Assembly: GCA_021731815.1 (NCBI GenBank)
Contig: JAKFWO010000008.1
Location: 62,001 to 126,000, forward strand
DNA from: Hyphomonadaceae bacterium
GTDB lineage: Bacteria > Pseudomonadota > Alphaproteobacteria > Caulobacterales > Aquidulcibacteraceae
Direction of reading: 5' to 3'
DNA: 64,000 nt
Shown piece by piece: positions 25,946 to 35,818 of this stretch. Below the pieces are notes generated by a model. That model searched no databases and was not told the DNA's origin. It saw only the letters and a list, made by a program, of their open reading frames with translations. How positions within the stretch are numbered: position 1 is the first letter of the stretch; the number at the start of each line of letters is the position of its first letter. A program made the position numbers and the translations under genes.

Positions 25946-27952
25946 ATGGCAAGCCGGGGCGGAAAATCAATGGCATCGACAAACAGAAGATATGGAAGTG
26001 TCTCGGCACTCACGGCGACGGCAATCGGCGCGCTGGCGCTCGGCCTCGTCCCGTTGACTTTCCCAACCGCGGCTTCCGCCGCGCCCCAGACCTTTGACGC
26101 GAAGCCCGCCGCCGCCAATCCGGCTTTGCCGGCCGCGAGGGACGTGCAATATCCGGGCGTGATCGGCCTCAAGATCGACGCCAGCGATGTGACGCGCGCC
26201 ATTTTCCGGGTCGAACAGACCATCCCGGTCGCCAAAGCCGGGCGCCTGACCCTGCTTTATCCCAAATGGCTGCCCGGCAATCATGCCCCGCGCGGGCCGA
26301 TCGAATCGCTCGCCGGGCTCGCTTTCACCGCCAATGGCAAGCCTTTGAAATGGATCCGTGACTCAGCGGATGTCTACGCCTTCCATGTCGAGGTTCCGAA
26401 GGGCGTGACGGAGATCAGGGCCGAGTTCCAATATCTTTCGGCGACTGCGGGTGCCCAGGGACGGATCGTCGCCGCGCCCGAAATGCTCAATCTGCAATGG
26501 AACGCCACCCTGCTTTATCCCGCCGGCCATTATGCCAGCCGCATCGCCTTCCGGCCGGAAGTGAAGCTGCCCGCCGGCTGGTCGATTGCCGCCGCACTCG
26601 ATGGCGCGGTCAAGGAGGGCGATGTCACCCGCTATGGTGTCACCGATCTCGAAACCCTGGTCGACAGCCCGGCCTTTGCCGGTCTCCATTACCGGCGGGT
26701 CGATCTCGATCCCGGTGCAAAAATTCCCTTCACCCTCAATCTGTTCGGCGACAAGGCGGCTCAAATCGCGGCGAGTGACAGCCAGATCGACGCGCATAAG
26801 CGCCTTGTGCAACAGGCCCACACCCTGTTCGGGCCCGGCCATTTCGACCGCTATGATTTTCTGCTCGCCATGAGCGAACGCATGGGCGGGATCGGGCTTG
26901 AACATCACCGCTCCTCGGAAAATGCGCGCGGGGAAGGCTATTTCACCGAATGGGACAGGACCCCGGCCGGCCGCGATCTGCTCGGCCATGAGCTCACCCA
27001 TTCCTGGGATGGCAAATGGCGCCGCCCATCGGATCTGTGGACGCCCGAATATTCAACGCCGATGCGCGACAGCCTGTTATGGGTCTATGAGGGCCAGACG
27101 CAATTCTGGGGACAGGTGCTCACGGCGCGTTCGGGCCTGTGGACGAAGGAGCAGGCGCTCGATGCGCTGGCCAACACCGCAGCGCTCTATGATCTACGAC
27201 CGGGCCGTGCCTGGCGGCCGGTGGCCGACACCACCAATGACCCGATCATTTCGGCGCGTCGCCCGCAGCCCTGGCGGTCCTGGCAGCGCGGCGAGGATTA
27301 TTATTCCGAGGGCTTGCTGGTCTGGCTGGATGCCGACCAGCTCATCCGCGAGAAGACCAATAACGCAAAATCGCTCGACGATTTCGCCAGGAGCTTTTTC
27401 GGTGGCGGAAAGCCCGGCGATCGCACGCCGGCGCTCTATGATTTCGGCACGGTCGTCGCCCATCTCGAAAAGGTGGTCGCCCATGATTGGGCCGCTTTCC
27501 TGAATGAGCGCATTTCCGGGACGCCGGCGCGCGCGCCACTCGACGGATTGACCCGTGGCGGCTGGCGGCTCGTCTATAGCGAGACCGAAAACGAGCTGGC
27601 CAGGGCCGCCGCCACACGCGGCCGCTTCTCCGATTTTCTCTATTCGATGGGCTTCGTGGTCGGGGCGGGCAATCTGCTCACCGAAGTGATGTGGGACAGC
27701 CCCGCGTTCCGGGAAGGATTGACGGTGGGGACCGAAATCCTCGCCGTCAATGGCCGCGCCTTCAAGCCGGAAGATCTGAAGGAAGCGATCAAGGCCGCGA
27801 AGGGCAAGGAATTTGCCATCGAACTCATCGTGCGCAAGGACGATCGCTGGCGGACGATCGCCGTGCATTACCATGACGGCCTGCGCTATCCGAAACTGGA
27901 ACGGATCGAGGGCACACCCGACCGGCTGGGCGATCTTCTCAAGGCGCGGTAG
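25946..27952 (+). CDS. M61-family glycyl aminopeptidase-like protease with PDZ domain
   Basis: Exported zinc peptidase of about 668 residues. A signal peptide ends near PTAASA. An N-terminal beta domain (LYPKWLPGNHAPRG) precedes the catalytic domain with GIGLEHHRSS, the zinc motif HELTHSWDGK (about residue 348) and YEGQTQFWGQVL. A C-terminal PDZ domain (DSPAFREGLTVGTEILAVNG) completes the M61 architecture. The start at ATG 25946 is supported by GAGGG five bases upstream; the frame is open further through the tandem repeats, but that part looks like non-coding DNA. It converges with sdhA. Confidence 0.93.
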   Translation: MASRGGKSMASTNRRYGSVSALTATAIGALALGLVPLTFPTAASAAPQTFDAKPAAANPALPAARDVQYPGVIGLKIDASDVTRAIFRVEQTIPVAKAGRLTLLYPKWLPGNHAPRGPIESLAGLAFTANGKPLKWIRDSADVYAFHVEVPKGVTEIRAEFQYLSATAGAQGRIVAAPEMLNLQWNATLLYPAGHYASRIAFRPEVKLPAGWSIAAALDGAVKEGDVTRYGVTDLETLVDSPAFAGLHYRRVDLDPGAKIPFTLNLFGDKAAQIAASDSQIDAHKRLVQQAHTLFGPGHFDRYDFLLAMSERMGGIGLEHHRSSENARGEGYFTEWDRTPAGRDLLGHELTHSWDGKWRRPSDLWTPEYSTPMRDSLLWVYEGQTQFWGQVLTARSGLWTKEQALDALANTAALYDLRPGRAWRPVADTTNDPIISARRPQPWRSWQRGEDYYSEGLLVWLDADQLIREKTNNAKSLDDFARSFFGGGKPGDRTPALYDFGTVVAHLEKVVAHDWAAFLNERISGTPARAPLDGLTRGGWRLVYSETENELARAAATRGRFSDFLYSMGFVVGAGNLLTEVMWDSPAFREGLTVGTEILAVNGRAFKPEDLKEAIKAAKGKEFAIELIVRKDDRWRTIAVHYHDGLRYPKLERIEGTPDRLGDLLKAR

Positions 27953-28429
27953 AGGTTGATCCCGCCCCGCTTCCCGACCCAACGCGCCAGGAGCGTGAAA
28001 AGTCGCGCGCCCGGAAACATTGATCCATCAAGCGTGGGGAAAAGAAGCGAATGTGAACCTGGGGCGAACAGGTTTCGCGCGCCCGTTGGGGCAACAAGGC
28101 TCTGTTTTCATGGTGGAGCGATAGCGCTTTCACCGGGGCGTCAAGGATTTACCGCAAAGCGGCGCGTCCTTGACACCCCGGGCGAAACACCCCGAGCAAA
28201 AGCGCAAAAAGTTTCCATGAGAACAATGGATTATCCCGTCCGTTGGACGATATATCCAGATACCCGGCCGTCAGGGCGCTCCCGCAATAAGGGGCGATCT
28301 GTCCGTGTGCCAAATGCGTCCGCCGGGACCTCGCGCGGCGGAATATCCCGCGATGATTCTGCCCGGACCGCACCATTCCGGTGAGGCAGGCTTACCACCA
28401 CATGAAACGCCCGGTACCGGTGGTCGAGC
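27953..28429. other. Convergent intergenic region, M61 peptidase / sdhA
   Basis: About 480 bases between two gene ends, with no supported gene. A strong inverted repeat at 28136-28180 is the only clear structure. sdhB, which normally follows sdhA, is absent. Confidence 0.5.
28136..28180. terminator. Inverted repeat, possible bidirectional terminator
   Basis: GGGGCGTCAAGGA (left arm) and TCCTTGACACCCC (right arm) form a 13-bp stem with one G-U pair around a loop of about 19 bases. It has no T-run, so if it ends transcripts it is not a classical intrinsic terminator. It sits between converging genes. Confidence 0.5.
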
Positions 28430-30235
28430 TCAGTAGACCCGCTTTTTCGGCGGAATGCTCTGGATCTCATTGGTCATGGTGTTGGAATGCACCGGGCGGT
28501 AATCGATGGTGACCGCGCCGGTCTTGCCGTCGAACCAGGCCAGGGTGTGCTTCATCCATTCGGCATCGTTCCGATCGGGAAAATCCTCGCGCGCATGGGC
28601 CCCGCGGCTTTCGGTGCGGTTGGCGGCCGAATGGGCCGTGACCACCGCCTGGGCAACGAGATTGTCATATTCCAGCGCCTCCACGAGGTCGGAATTCCAG
28701 ATCATCGACCGGTCCGAGGTCCGGATCCCCGCAGAATCGGCATAGAGCCGATCGATCCGCACGCGGCCTTCCTCAAGGACCGGGCCCGTCCGATAGACCG
28801 CGCAGGTTTCCTGCATGGTCCGCTGCATGGACAGACGCAGCTCTGCGGTCGAATGCGGGCCCGAGGCATGGCGCAGCCGATCGAGCCGCGCAAGCCCCTC
28901 CGCCCCCGCATCCTTCGGCAGATCCCGCTGGCGGGCACCCTTTTCCAACGTGGCACCACAGCGCAGCCCGACCGCACGGCCAAACACCACGAGATCGATC
29001 AGCGAATTCGACCCCAGCCGGTTGGCCCCGTGCACGGAAACGCAGGCCGCTTCGCCCACCGCCATCAGGCCGGGGACGATCGCATCCGGGTCAGCACCCT
29101 TTTTGGTCAGCACCTCGCCATGAAAATTGGTCGGAATGCCCCCCATATTGTAATGGACGGTCGGCAGAACCGGAATCGGGGCCTTGTGGACATCGACCCC
29201 GGCAAAAATGCGCGCGCTCTCGGAAATGCCGGGCAGCCGCTTGTCGACCAGCTCTGCGTCGAGATGGTCGAGATGCAGGAAAATATGGTCCTTGCCCGGC
29301 CCCACGCCGCGGCCCTCGCGGATTTCGATGGTCATGGCGCGGCTGACCATGTCGCGCGGGGCGAGATCCTTCACGGTCGGGGCATAACGTTCCATGAAGC
29401 GTTCGCCGGCCGAATTGGTGAGATAGCCCCCTTCACCGCGCACGCCTTCGGTGATCAGGCAGCCCGCACCATAAATGCCGGTGGGGTGGAATTGCACGAA
29501 TTCCATGTCCTGGAGCGGCAGACCGGCGCGCAGGGCCATGGCATTGCCATCGCCCGTGCAGGTGTGGGCGCTGGTGCAGCTGAAATAAGCCCGGCCATAA
29601 CCGCCGGTCGCGAGGATGACCCTGCTCGCCTTGAAACGATGGAGCGTTCCATCTTCCAGCCGCCAGGCGGTGACACCCCGGCAGGTGCCCTCGTCATCCA
29701 TGATCAGGTCGAGCGCGAAATATTCGATGAAGAACCCGACTTCCCGACGCAGCGACTGGCCATAGAGCGTATGCAGGATGGCATGGCCGGTGCGGTCGGC
29801 GGCCGCACAGGTCCGCTGGACCGGGGCTTCGCCGAAATTGCGGGTCATGCCGCCAAAGGCGCGCTGATAGATCTTGCCCTCGTCAGTGCGCGAGAACGGC
29901 ACGCCCCAATGTTCGAGTTCATAAACCGCGGCCGGCGCGTTGCGGCAGAGATATTCGATGGCATCCTGGTCGCCCAGCCAGTCCGACCCCTTGACGGTGT
30001 CATACATGTGCCAGCGCCAATCATCCTCGCCCATATTGCCGAGTGCGGCCGAGATCCCGCCTTGCGCTGCAACCGTGTGGCTGCGGGTAGGAAACACCTT
30101 GGAAATACAGGCGGTTTTCAGCCCGGCCTCGGCGCAGCCAAGGGCTGCGCGCAGGCCCGATCCGCCGGCACCAACCACTACCACGTCGTAAACATGATCG
30201 ATCCATTGGTAAGCGGGGGTGTGAGATGCGGTCAT
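28430..30235 (-). CDS. sdhA: Succinate dehydrogenase flavoprotein subunit
   Basis: Catalytic subunit of respiratory complex II, 601 residues. FAD-binding [14 protein letters not shown], covalent-FAD His about 53 in [45 protein letters not shown] and the active-site Arg in [19 protein letters not shown] are all present. ATG 30235 is chosen over an in-frame GTG 12 bases upstream. Upstream on the same strand are sdhD and sdhC, but sdhB does not follow the stop: a gap and an opposing peptidase gene come instead, so the iron-sulfur subunit must be encoded elsewhere. Confidence 0.98.
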   Translation of the reverse strand: MTASHTPAYQWIDHVYDVVVVGAGGSGLRAALGCAEAGLKTACISKVFPTRSHTVAAQGGISAALGNMGEDDWRWHMYDTVKGSDWLGDQDAIEYLCRNAPAAVYELEHWGVPFSRTDEGKIYQRAFGGMTRNFGEAPVQRTCAAADRTGHAILHTLYGQSLRREVGFFIEYFALDLIMDDEGTCRGVTAWRLEDGTLHRFKASRVILATGGYGRAYFSCTSAHTCTGDGNAMALRAGLPLQDMEFVQFHPTGIYGAGCLITEGVRGEGGYLTNSAGERFMERYAPTVKDLAPRDMVSRAMTIEIREGRGVGPGKDHIFLHLDHLDAELVDKRLPGISESARIFAGVDVHKAPIPVLPTVHYNMGGIPTNFHGEVLTKKGADPDAIVPGLMAVGEAACVSVHGANRLGSNSLIDLVVFGRAVGLRCGATLEKGARQRDLPKDAGAEGLARLDRLRHASGPHSTAELRLSMQRTMQETCAVYRTGPVLEEGRVRIDRLYADSAGIRTSDRSMIWNSDLVEALEYDNLVAQAVVTAHSAANRTESRGAHAREDFPDRNDAEWMKHTLAWFDGKTGAVTIDYRPVHSNTMTNEIQSIPPKKRVY

Positions 30236-30336
30236 TGGGCGTTCCACAGGTCTGGCAGGAAATCAGGCAGGGAATTGGGCGGAAAATCGTCCTGAAATCA
30301 GGCGATCGACCGGAAACATGCATTCAGCTCTCTCCG

Positions 30337-30444
30337 GAATTTTTTCCGATCGAATGGAATCATTCGGTGGGAAAAAACTCTCGTTCCAAATAGTCAGGGC
30401 ATCGAACCCCGATCAAACTGAACCTGTTTGATCGGACGATGCTC
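30337..30444 (-). repeat. Extragenic palindromic element, family B, copy 1
   Basis: Reading on the minus strand: AGCATCG, CCGATCAAACAGG, TTTGATCGGGGT, CGATGC, then a tail with AGTTTTTTCCC and CGATCGG. It is homologous, in opposite orientation, to 38242-38361. Nested arms (GCATCG/CGATGC and CCGATCAAAC/GTTTGATCGG) form a hairpin. It covers the last codons and stop of sdhD and lies between sdhD and sdhA. Confidence 0.82.
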
Positions 30445-30877
30445 TGTCGGATGCGGGCGGGGGGATTTCGGCCGTATGCGCCCGATCCTCACGCGCGGCG
30501 ACAAGAAACAGCGCCAGCGCCGCCACCAGGCTCAGCCCCAGCCACAGAAACTGGTTGAGCCCGAGCAGCAGCATGCGCGCGGCTTTGCCGGAGATATAAT
30601 CCTCCACCACCACCTGCACCCCCAGCCGGAGATGAAAAAACGCGGCCGCCAGAAAGGCGAAGAGCAGCCCTGCATTGACCGGCTGGCCGACCCATGCCTG
30701 GGCACGGGAATGGTCCATCCCCACCGCACTCGCCAATACGTAGCCCGCAAAGGGCGCGAGCAGCAGCACGGCGATCGCCGACACGCGCTGCTTCAGGAAA
30801 TGATCCGACCCGTGGCCGGCGGCACCAAGACCACGAACCCGGCCCAGATTGGTGCGCAAACTGCCATGCATGTCCAT
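30413..30877 (-). CDS. sdhD: Succinate dehydrogenase membrane anchor subunit D
   Basis: Small cytochrome-b anchor of complex II, 154 residues, three membrane helices. HFLKQRVSAIAVLLLAPFAGYV and FFHLRLGVQVVVEDYI, with the heme/quinone-side His and the VEDY motif, are typical SdhD features. It starts 16 bases after sdhC. The last 15-20 residues (AHTAEIPPPASDRASSDQTGSV) are not family-like, and the final seven plus the stop codon lie inside the family B palindromic element, so the element appears to have replaced the original 3' end. Confidence 0.92.
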   Translation of the reverse strand: MDMHGSLRTNLGRVRGLGAAGHGSDHFLKQRVSAIAVLLLAPFAGYVLASAVGMDHSRAQAWVGQPVNAGLLFAFLAAAFFHLRLGVQVVVEDYISGKAARMLLLGLNQFLWLGLSLVAALALFLVAAREDRAHTAEIPPPASDRASSDQTGSV

Positions 30878-30893
30878 TCGCAGCTCCCCGGTC

Positions 30894-31322
30894 TCAGTAA
30901 AAGAACCAGTCGCGCCACAAGACGAGATTGGCGCAGACGGCGATGATCATCACGAACCAGGCGCTGCCATTGGCCGTCTTTGGCGCAAAGCCGAAGCCCA
31001 TATCCCACACGAGATGGCGGATTCCGTTGGCAGCATGGAAGAAGAAGGCAAGTGTGGCCAGAAACAAAATCACCTTGCCAGCGATTCCACCGATAAGCTC
31101 ATTGACGATCGAATAATGGGGATCTCCCGCCAGCACGGCGATGATCCAGACGAGCAGCCCGATCAGCGCCCCCGCCAATGCCATTCCCGAAGCGCGGTGG
31201 AAGATCGAGACCGCCATGGTCGGATGCCAGCGCCAGATCTCGAGATGCGGCGATGTCGGCCGGTGAGCCGCCTGTTTCGCCTGTTTCGCCTGTTTTTTTC
31301 CGGAGGCAACCGATTGCGACAT
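30894..31322 (-). CDS. sdhC: Succinate dehydrogenase cytochrome b556 subunit C
   Basis: Membrane anchor subunit, 142 residues, three helices. RPTSPHLEIWRW, SIFHRASGMAL (quinone site Ser/Arg region) and FFFHAANGIRHLVWDMG with the heme ligand His are diagnostic. ATG 31322 has GAGGAG seven bases upstream; the open frame extends further into the tandem repeat but is not coding there. The N-terminus has a KKQAKQAKQAA tract coded by a 9-bp tandem repeat (31269-31295). First gene of sdhCDA. Confidence 0.95.
   Translation of the reverse strand: MSQSVASGKKQAKQAKQAAHRPTSPHLEIWRWHPTMAVSIFHRASGMALAGALIGLLVWIIAVLAGDPHYSIVNELIGGIAGKVILFLATLAFFFHAANGIRHLVWDMGFGFAPKTANGSAWFVMIIAVCANLVLWRDWFFY
31269..31295. 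repeat. In-frame tandem repeat, 9 bp x 3
   Basis: CGCCTGTTT three times, coding for KQA blocks near the SdhC N-terminus. Confidence 0.85.
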
Positions 31323-31352
31323 GAAGTCTCCTCTTCCCGCCTGGCGATCTTG

Positions 31353-31422
31353 CCGAAATTCCCCGGCCGAAATTCCCCGGCCCAAACTCCCCGGCCGAAA
31401 TTCCCCGGCCCAAACTCCCCGG
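31353..31422. repeat. Intergenic tandem repeat, 14 bp x 5
   Basis: Five units alternating between CCGAAATTCCCCGG and CCCAAACTCCCCGG, beginning 30 bases upstream of the sdhC start and filling its leader or promoter region. Confidence 0.93.
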
Positions 31423-31493
31423 CCCGGAATCATCGTCACTACCGGCAGGCTGCTTTCGGGATTATAGTTCGCGCCACCATCCGGGCAATCGGA

Positions 31494-32834
31494 TTAAACC
31501 GGCCGCGGCCATAAATCCACGCCGCGCATCAGCGCGGGAGCGCAGGAACTATCGCCGGCGGCCTCGCGCATGAAAAATTGGCGCGCCGGGCGAAACGCTC
31601 CCGCCAGCGCCAGCCCAGGTCCGCGGATCATCTGAAGCGGCCGGAAATCATTTGAAAACAGAGTATTGATCCCATGTGTCACCGCTGCATGTCGCATGAT
31701 ATCGGCGCGGCGCGCCCGCTGATAGGCCCGCAAATTCACGGCAAAACCGATATCGAGGCCCAGCCGATCGTTCCCGATCACATTTTCAAGCAGAAAGGCA
31801 GCGTCCCGCAGCCCGAGATTGAGACCCTGCCCCGCCAGCGGATGCAGAACATGGGCACAATCGCCGGCGAGGGCGAGCCGCGGCCGCACCAGTTCGGCGG
31901 CAATCTGCAAGCCGACCGGAAAGCCGGCACGCGCGCCTTCGATTTCTGTCACGCCGAGGCAGTCCCCGATCCGCGCACCGAGCTCTGCCAGGAATTCGGA
32001 ATCCGACAATTTTATCATCGCATCCGCTGCGTCGGCGCGCAGGGTCCAGACGAGACCCGAACGGTCGTCGGCCAACGGCAGCAGCGCCAGCGGGCCAGCA
32101 GGCAGGAAGATCTGGCGCGCGATTCCCTGATGGGGCTTTGAATGGCGCAGCGTCGCCACCAATGCCGTCTGGCGATAATCGCCGCCATAGATCCGAATGC
32201 CGGCCGCATCGCGCAAGGGGGAACGCCGCCCATCGGCCGCGATCGCGAGAGGTGCCGACAATCTGCGCCCCTCGGCGAGGGTGATTTCGGCCGCAGCCGT
32301 GGAAAAACTGGCCCCGGTGAGACGCGCGGGGGCAAAAAATGTCAGATTGGCTTCCGCGTGCGCCGCCGCCAGCAAGGCTTTGCGCAAAACGCGGTCCTCG
32401 ACGATAAAGCCGAGCGGGCCGGGGCCTCCGCTTTGTTCGTCTCCGTCAAATCCCAGAAAGCCCGGGCCGTCGCCGGTCCAGCCGGGGCGTGCCGACCGGG
32501 TCGGGCCGCCGGACCCCGCCCGGAGGCGCCGCCCCTCGCACACCGCCATGCCGAGAATGGGCGTGACCGGGCGAAGCTGGTCGGGGGCGAGGTCGAGGGC
32601 TTCGATGATCCGCCAGGTGGCGGCCCCAACGGCATAGGCCCGGGAATCACCGATGGCACCCGCATCAATGGTCGCGCCCTTCGGGGCCAGATCCTCCGGC
32701 GCGATGATGGCCACCGTCATCCCCGCACGCGCGAGGCCAAGGCCGAGCGCCAGCCCCACTGGTCCTGCCCCTGCAACCAGGACATCGAACCGCGCTGGCA
32801 CCTCCTGTTGAGGGGCTGGAGAATCTGTCGTCAT
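31494..32834 (-). CDS. UbiH/UbiF/COQ6-family FAD-dependent hydroxylase
   Basis: Flavin monooxygenase of ubiquinone ring hydroxylation, 446 residues. Features: N-terminal dinucleotide fold VLVAGAGPVGLALGLGLARAG, middle IAADGRRSPLRDAAGI (DG motif), and C-terminal LALAGDCAHVLHPLAGQGLNLGLRDA with the GD and UbiH-type HPxAGQG motifs. Which ring position it hydroxylates is not decidable. ATG 32834 has GGGAG six bases upstream. A short insert of about 30 residues near 110-140 (GGPTRSARPGWTGDG) looks unusual for the family. Confidence 0.92.
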   Translation of the reverse strand: MTTDSPAPQQEVPARFDVLVAGAGPVGLALGLGLARAGMTVAIIAPEDLAPKGATIDAGAIGDSRAYAVGAATWRIIEALDLAPDQLRPVTPILGMAVCEGRRLRAGSGGPTRSARPGWTGDGPGFLGFDGDEQSGGPGPLGFIVEDRVLRKALLAAAHAEANLTFFAPARLTGASFSTAAAEITLAEGRRLSAPLAIAADGRRSPLRDAAGIRIYGGDYRQTALVATLRHSKPHQGIARQIFLPAGPLALLPLADDRSGLVWTLRADAADAMIKLSDSEFLAELGARIGDCLGVTEIEGARAGFPVGLQIAAELVRPRLALAGDCAHVLHPLAGQGLNLGLRDAAFLLENVIGNDRLGLDIGFAVNLRAYQRARRADIMRHAAVTHGINTLFSNDFRPLQMIRGPGLALAGAFRPARQFFMREAAGDSSCAPALMRGVDLWPRPV

Positions 32835-33064
32835 CAGAACTCCCGAAATCTCTGCCGCACGCCGCATGGGCTCATTTCAGCCAGGGGCATCGACATGAAG
32901 CTCTGGCATCTTGCGGAACAATCGGCAAGCCGGGAGGGGTTCCGGGCGCATGGCTGCGCGGGTCGCGTGGATCTTTGCCGGATCTTAACCCTTTCTCAAT
33001 GATAAGATCAGGCTCGATCACATCCGCCTTTGGCGGAGACTGCCTGACAAATCGGGAGGGGTTC

Positions 33065-35818
33065 ATGGCGCGCGCAAGCTTCCCGGCGGGAGACGGTCAC
33101 TCGCACTCGGGCATCGAAGGAAAAGCTGCGAAGCAATCCGCCCCGTCGGGCGGTAGCCGGCCGATCATTCCCACCCGACCCAGTTTCGGCCCGGCACCAT
33201 CGCCCGCGCCGACACCTGACCGAATCGGCCGGCCCGAAGACGAGCCCCCGATCCGCCGGCCACATCTGCGCCGGCCCGAAGCCGAGCCACTTGCGCCGGA
33301 GGCATTTGACGAGGACGAGGATCTGCCCCCCGTTCCGTTCTGGTCGGGCCTGCGCCAAAAAGTCCAGGGCGTTGTTCTGGCCTTTATTGGGCTTTACGGC
33401 TTTCTTGCCCTGATTTTCCATGATTTCGCAGCCAATAGCTGGAACACGGCCGGCTTTGGCCCGGCCAATGATATGCCGCAATGGCAGCCTTTGGGTGCTT
33501 TTGGTGCCAATATCGGCGACGGGCTGGTGCAAATGTTCGGGGCAAGCGCCTGGGCGCTGACTTTGCTGATGTTGGCCGGTGGAATCTGGCGCGTCATTCG
33601 CGGCTATATTCCACAGGCATTCACGTCGGGCACGGCCGTTCTTGCGGTGCTCGGGGCGTTGTCCATGTCCTCGGCATTTTCGGCTTTGCCCAGTCCGGCG
33701 AGCTGGATCCCGGCCGCCGGCCTCGGCGGTGTGTTCGGCGACATCACGATTGCGGGGCTGGCCTTTCCGCTCGCACTGGTTGGTGTGCCGGGGGCTGGCC
33801 TCGTCATGGGTCTGCTGGCCTTTGCCTTTGCATTATGGAGTCTCGGCCGCGCCTTCGGGATCAGCGCCAATGAGCTGTCGCACGCCGCGGCGGCCGCTGG
33901 CGGTGCGGCAGCCCAGGGCGGCGAGGTGCTGGGGAATGCCCTCGAGCGGCTCGGCTCGTGGAGCGAGCAGCAATTGCGCCGGGCCGAGCCCTTGCGCGAT
34001 TCGCCCGCAGATCACCTTCGCCCCGACCCCATGCATCCGGGAGCCGGCCCCCGACGACCCGTCCGGCCGGAGCGGCCGTCCTTTGGGCCGATGGCAGGTC
34101 CCTCGCCGCGATCAATGCCTGACGACGACGGATATGATCGCCTTGAAGGCGAGGATGGAGACGAGGGAGACGAGGGGGACGAGGGGGATGAACTGTGGCC
34201 GACTGGTCCGGGCCCCGCCCTGCCGGGTTCGCAAAGCCGCGCGCCCCTGGGTTCCGCGGCAAATGCCGCCGCCGCCGCGCCCGCGCAAAAGCCCGCCAAA
34301 CCGCCATCCCGCGCGCGCAAGACGACCGGTTACACCCTGCCGGGGCTCGATCTGCTGACGGCACCAAAGCCGCGCCAGGCCTTTTTTGACGAGGCCGCCC
34401 TGCTGGCCCGCGCCGATCGGCTGAAATCGGCCTTTGACGAATTTCGGGTGCGCGGCGAGATCACCGAGATCCGCCCCGGCCCGGTGGTGACATTGTTCGA
34501 ATTCGAGCCGGGTCCCGGCGTGCGCACCGCCCAGGTGACGGGCGTGGCCGACGACATTGCCCGCTCGATGGGGGTGGCATCGGCGCGCATCGCGGTAGTT
34601 CCGGGCAAAAACGCGCTCGGCGTGGAATTGCCCAATGACGAGCGCGAGACCGTTTCCTTCCACGAATTGCTGGCATCCGACGCCTTTCGCAAGAGCGAGG
34701 CCGGGCTGCCTTTGGCGCTCGGCCAGACCATTGGCGGCGAGCCCTTTGTGGCCGATCTCTCGCGCATGCCCCATCTGCTGATCGCGGGCACCACGGGTTC
34801 GGGAAAATCGGTCGGGATCAATTCCATGATCCTGTCGCTGCTCTATCGGCTGACGCCCGATCAATGCCGCTTCATCATGGTCGATCCGAAAAAGCTTGAA
34901 TTGTCGGTGTATGAAGGAATTCCGCATCTGCTCTCGCCGGTGGTCACCGATCCCAAAAAGGCGGTGGCCGCCCTCAAATGGGTCGCGCGCGAGATGGAAG
35001 ACCGCTACCAGAAAATGTCCTGGCTCGAGGTGCGCAATCTCGCCGGCTATAACCAGAAAGCGGCCGAAGCCCGGGCCAAGGGTATCGACCTGATCGGCCA
35101 GCGCCAATCGGGGATCGACGAAGAGGGCGCGCCGATGGTGGAGACCGTCACCATCCCGGCGGATCTGTTGCCCTTCATCGTCGTGGTGATCGATGAAATG
35201 GCCGATCTGATGCTGGTGGCAGGCAAGGATATCGAGATGCTGGTCCAGCGTCTGGCCCAGATGGCACGCGCAGCAGGCATCCATGTCATCATGGCCACCC
35301 AGCGCCCGTCGGTCGATGTCATCACCGGCACGATCAAGGCCAATTTCCCGAGCCGGGTGAGCTTTCAGGTCGCCTCGAAGATCGACAGCCGCACCATCAT
35401 CAATGATATGGGGGCCGAACAATTGCTCGGTCAGGGGGACATGCTGTTCCTTCCGGGCTCGACCCGGATGCGGCGCCTGCACGCGCCCTTCGTTTCCGAC
35501 AGCGAAGTCCGGGACGTCGCGAGCTTTCTGCGCGCCCAGGGAACGCCGCGTTATGTCGAGGCAGTAACCGCCGATCCCGGCGACGAGGACAATCCCTCCG
35601 GAGGCCTTGACGATGGCGACGAGGGAGAAGGCAAGCTCTATCGCCAGGCGGTCGAGATCATCCTGCGCGACCGCAAGCCCTCGGCGAGCTATTTGCAGCG
35701 CCGGCTCGGCGTCGGTTTCAACCGCGCCTCGACCCTGATCGAGCGCATGGAGGCCGAGGGGATCGTCAGCCCGGCCAATTCATCCAACCGTCGGGAAATC
35801 CTGATCTCGCGCGACTGA
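33065..35818 (+). CDS. ftsK: DNA translocase FtsK
   Basis: Septal DNA pump that resolves chromosome termini at division, 917 residues. N-terminal region: Pro-rich cytosolic head, then four hydrophobic segments (residues about 95-265). A disordered linker includes an acidic GDEGDEGDEGDE tract. Alpha/beta motor: Walker A GTTGSGKS (about 573-580), VDPKKLELSVYEGIPHLL, Walker B IVVVIDEMADLM and IMATQRPSVDVITG. C-terminal gamma winged helix (LQRRLGVGFNRASTLIERME) binds KOPS. The ATG at 33065 is preceded by GGGAGGGG. Confidence 0.97.
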   Translation: MARASFPAGDGHSHSGIEGKAAKQSAPSGGSRPIIPTRPSFGPAPSPAPTPDRIGRPEDEPPIRRPHLRRPEAEPLAPEAFDEDEDLPPVPFWSGLRQKVQGVVLAFIGLYGFLALIFHDFAANSWNTAGFGPANDMPQWQPLGAFGANIGDGLVQMFGASAWALTLLMLAGGIWRVIRGYIPQAFTSGTAVLAVLGALSMSSAFSALPSPASWIPAAGLGGVFGDITIAGLAFPLALVGVPGAGLVMGLLAFAFALWSLGRAFGISANELSHAAAAAGGAAAQGGEVLGNALERLGSWSEQQLRRAEPLRDSPADHLRPDPMHPGAGPRRPVRPERPSFGPMAGPSPRSMPDDDGYDRLEGEDGDEGDEGDEGDELWPTGPGPALPGSQSRAPLGSAANAAAAAPAQKPAKPPSRARKTTGYTLPGLDLLTAPKPRQAFFDEAALLARADRLKSAFDEFRVRGEITEIRPGPVVTLFEFEPGPGVRTAQVTGVADDIARSMGVASARIAVVPGKNALGVELPNDERETVSFHELLASDAFRKSEAGLPLALGQTIGGEPFVADLSRMPHLLIAGTTGSGKSVGINSMILSLLYRLTPDQCRFIMVDPKKLELSVYEGIPHLLSPVVTDPKKAVAALKWVAREMEDRYQKMSWLEVRNLAGYNQKAAEARAKGIDLIGQRQSGIDEEGAPMVETVTIPADLLPFIVVVIDEMADLMLVAGKDIEMLVQRLAQMARAAGIHVIMATQRPSVDVITGTIKANFPSRVSFQVASKIDSRTIINDMGAEQLLGQGDMLFLPGSTRMRRLHAPFVSDSEVRDVASFLRAQGTPRYVEAVTADPGDEDNPSGGLDDGDEGEGKLYRQAVEIILRDRKPSASYLQRRLGVGFNRASTLIERMEAEGIVSPANSSNRREILISRD
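34157..34192. repeat. In-frame tandem repeat, 9 bp x 4
   Basis: GGAGACGAG-type units coding for GDE repeats in the FtsK linker; last unit degenerate. Confidence 0.85.

Noticed and set aside
27953-28429. A hidden sdhB or small gene behind sdhA
   Set aside because: No Cys-rich iron-sulfur motifs or other coding signs in any frame.
28487-30295. 602-residue open frame antisense to sdhA
   Set aside because: It mirrors the sdhA codons in GC-rich DNA; the translation has no domain character, while sdhA on the other strand is unambiguous.
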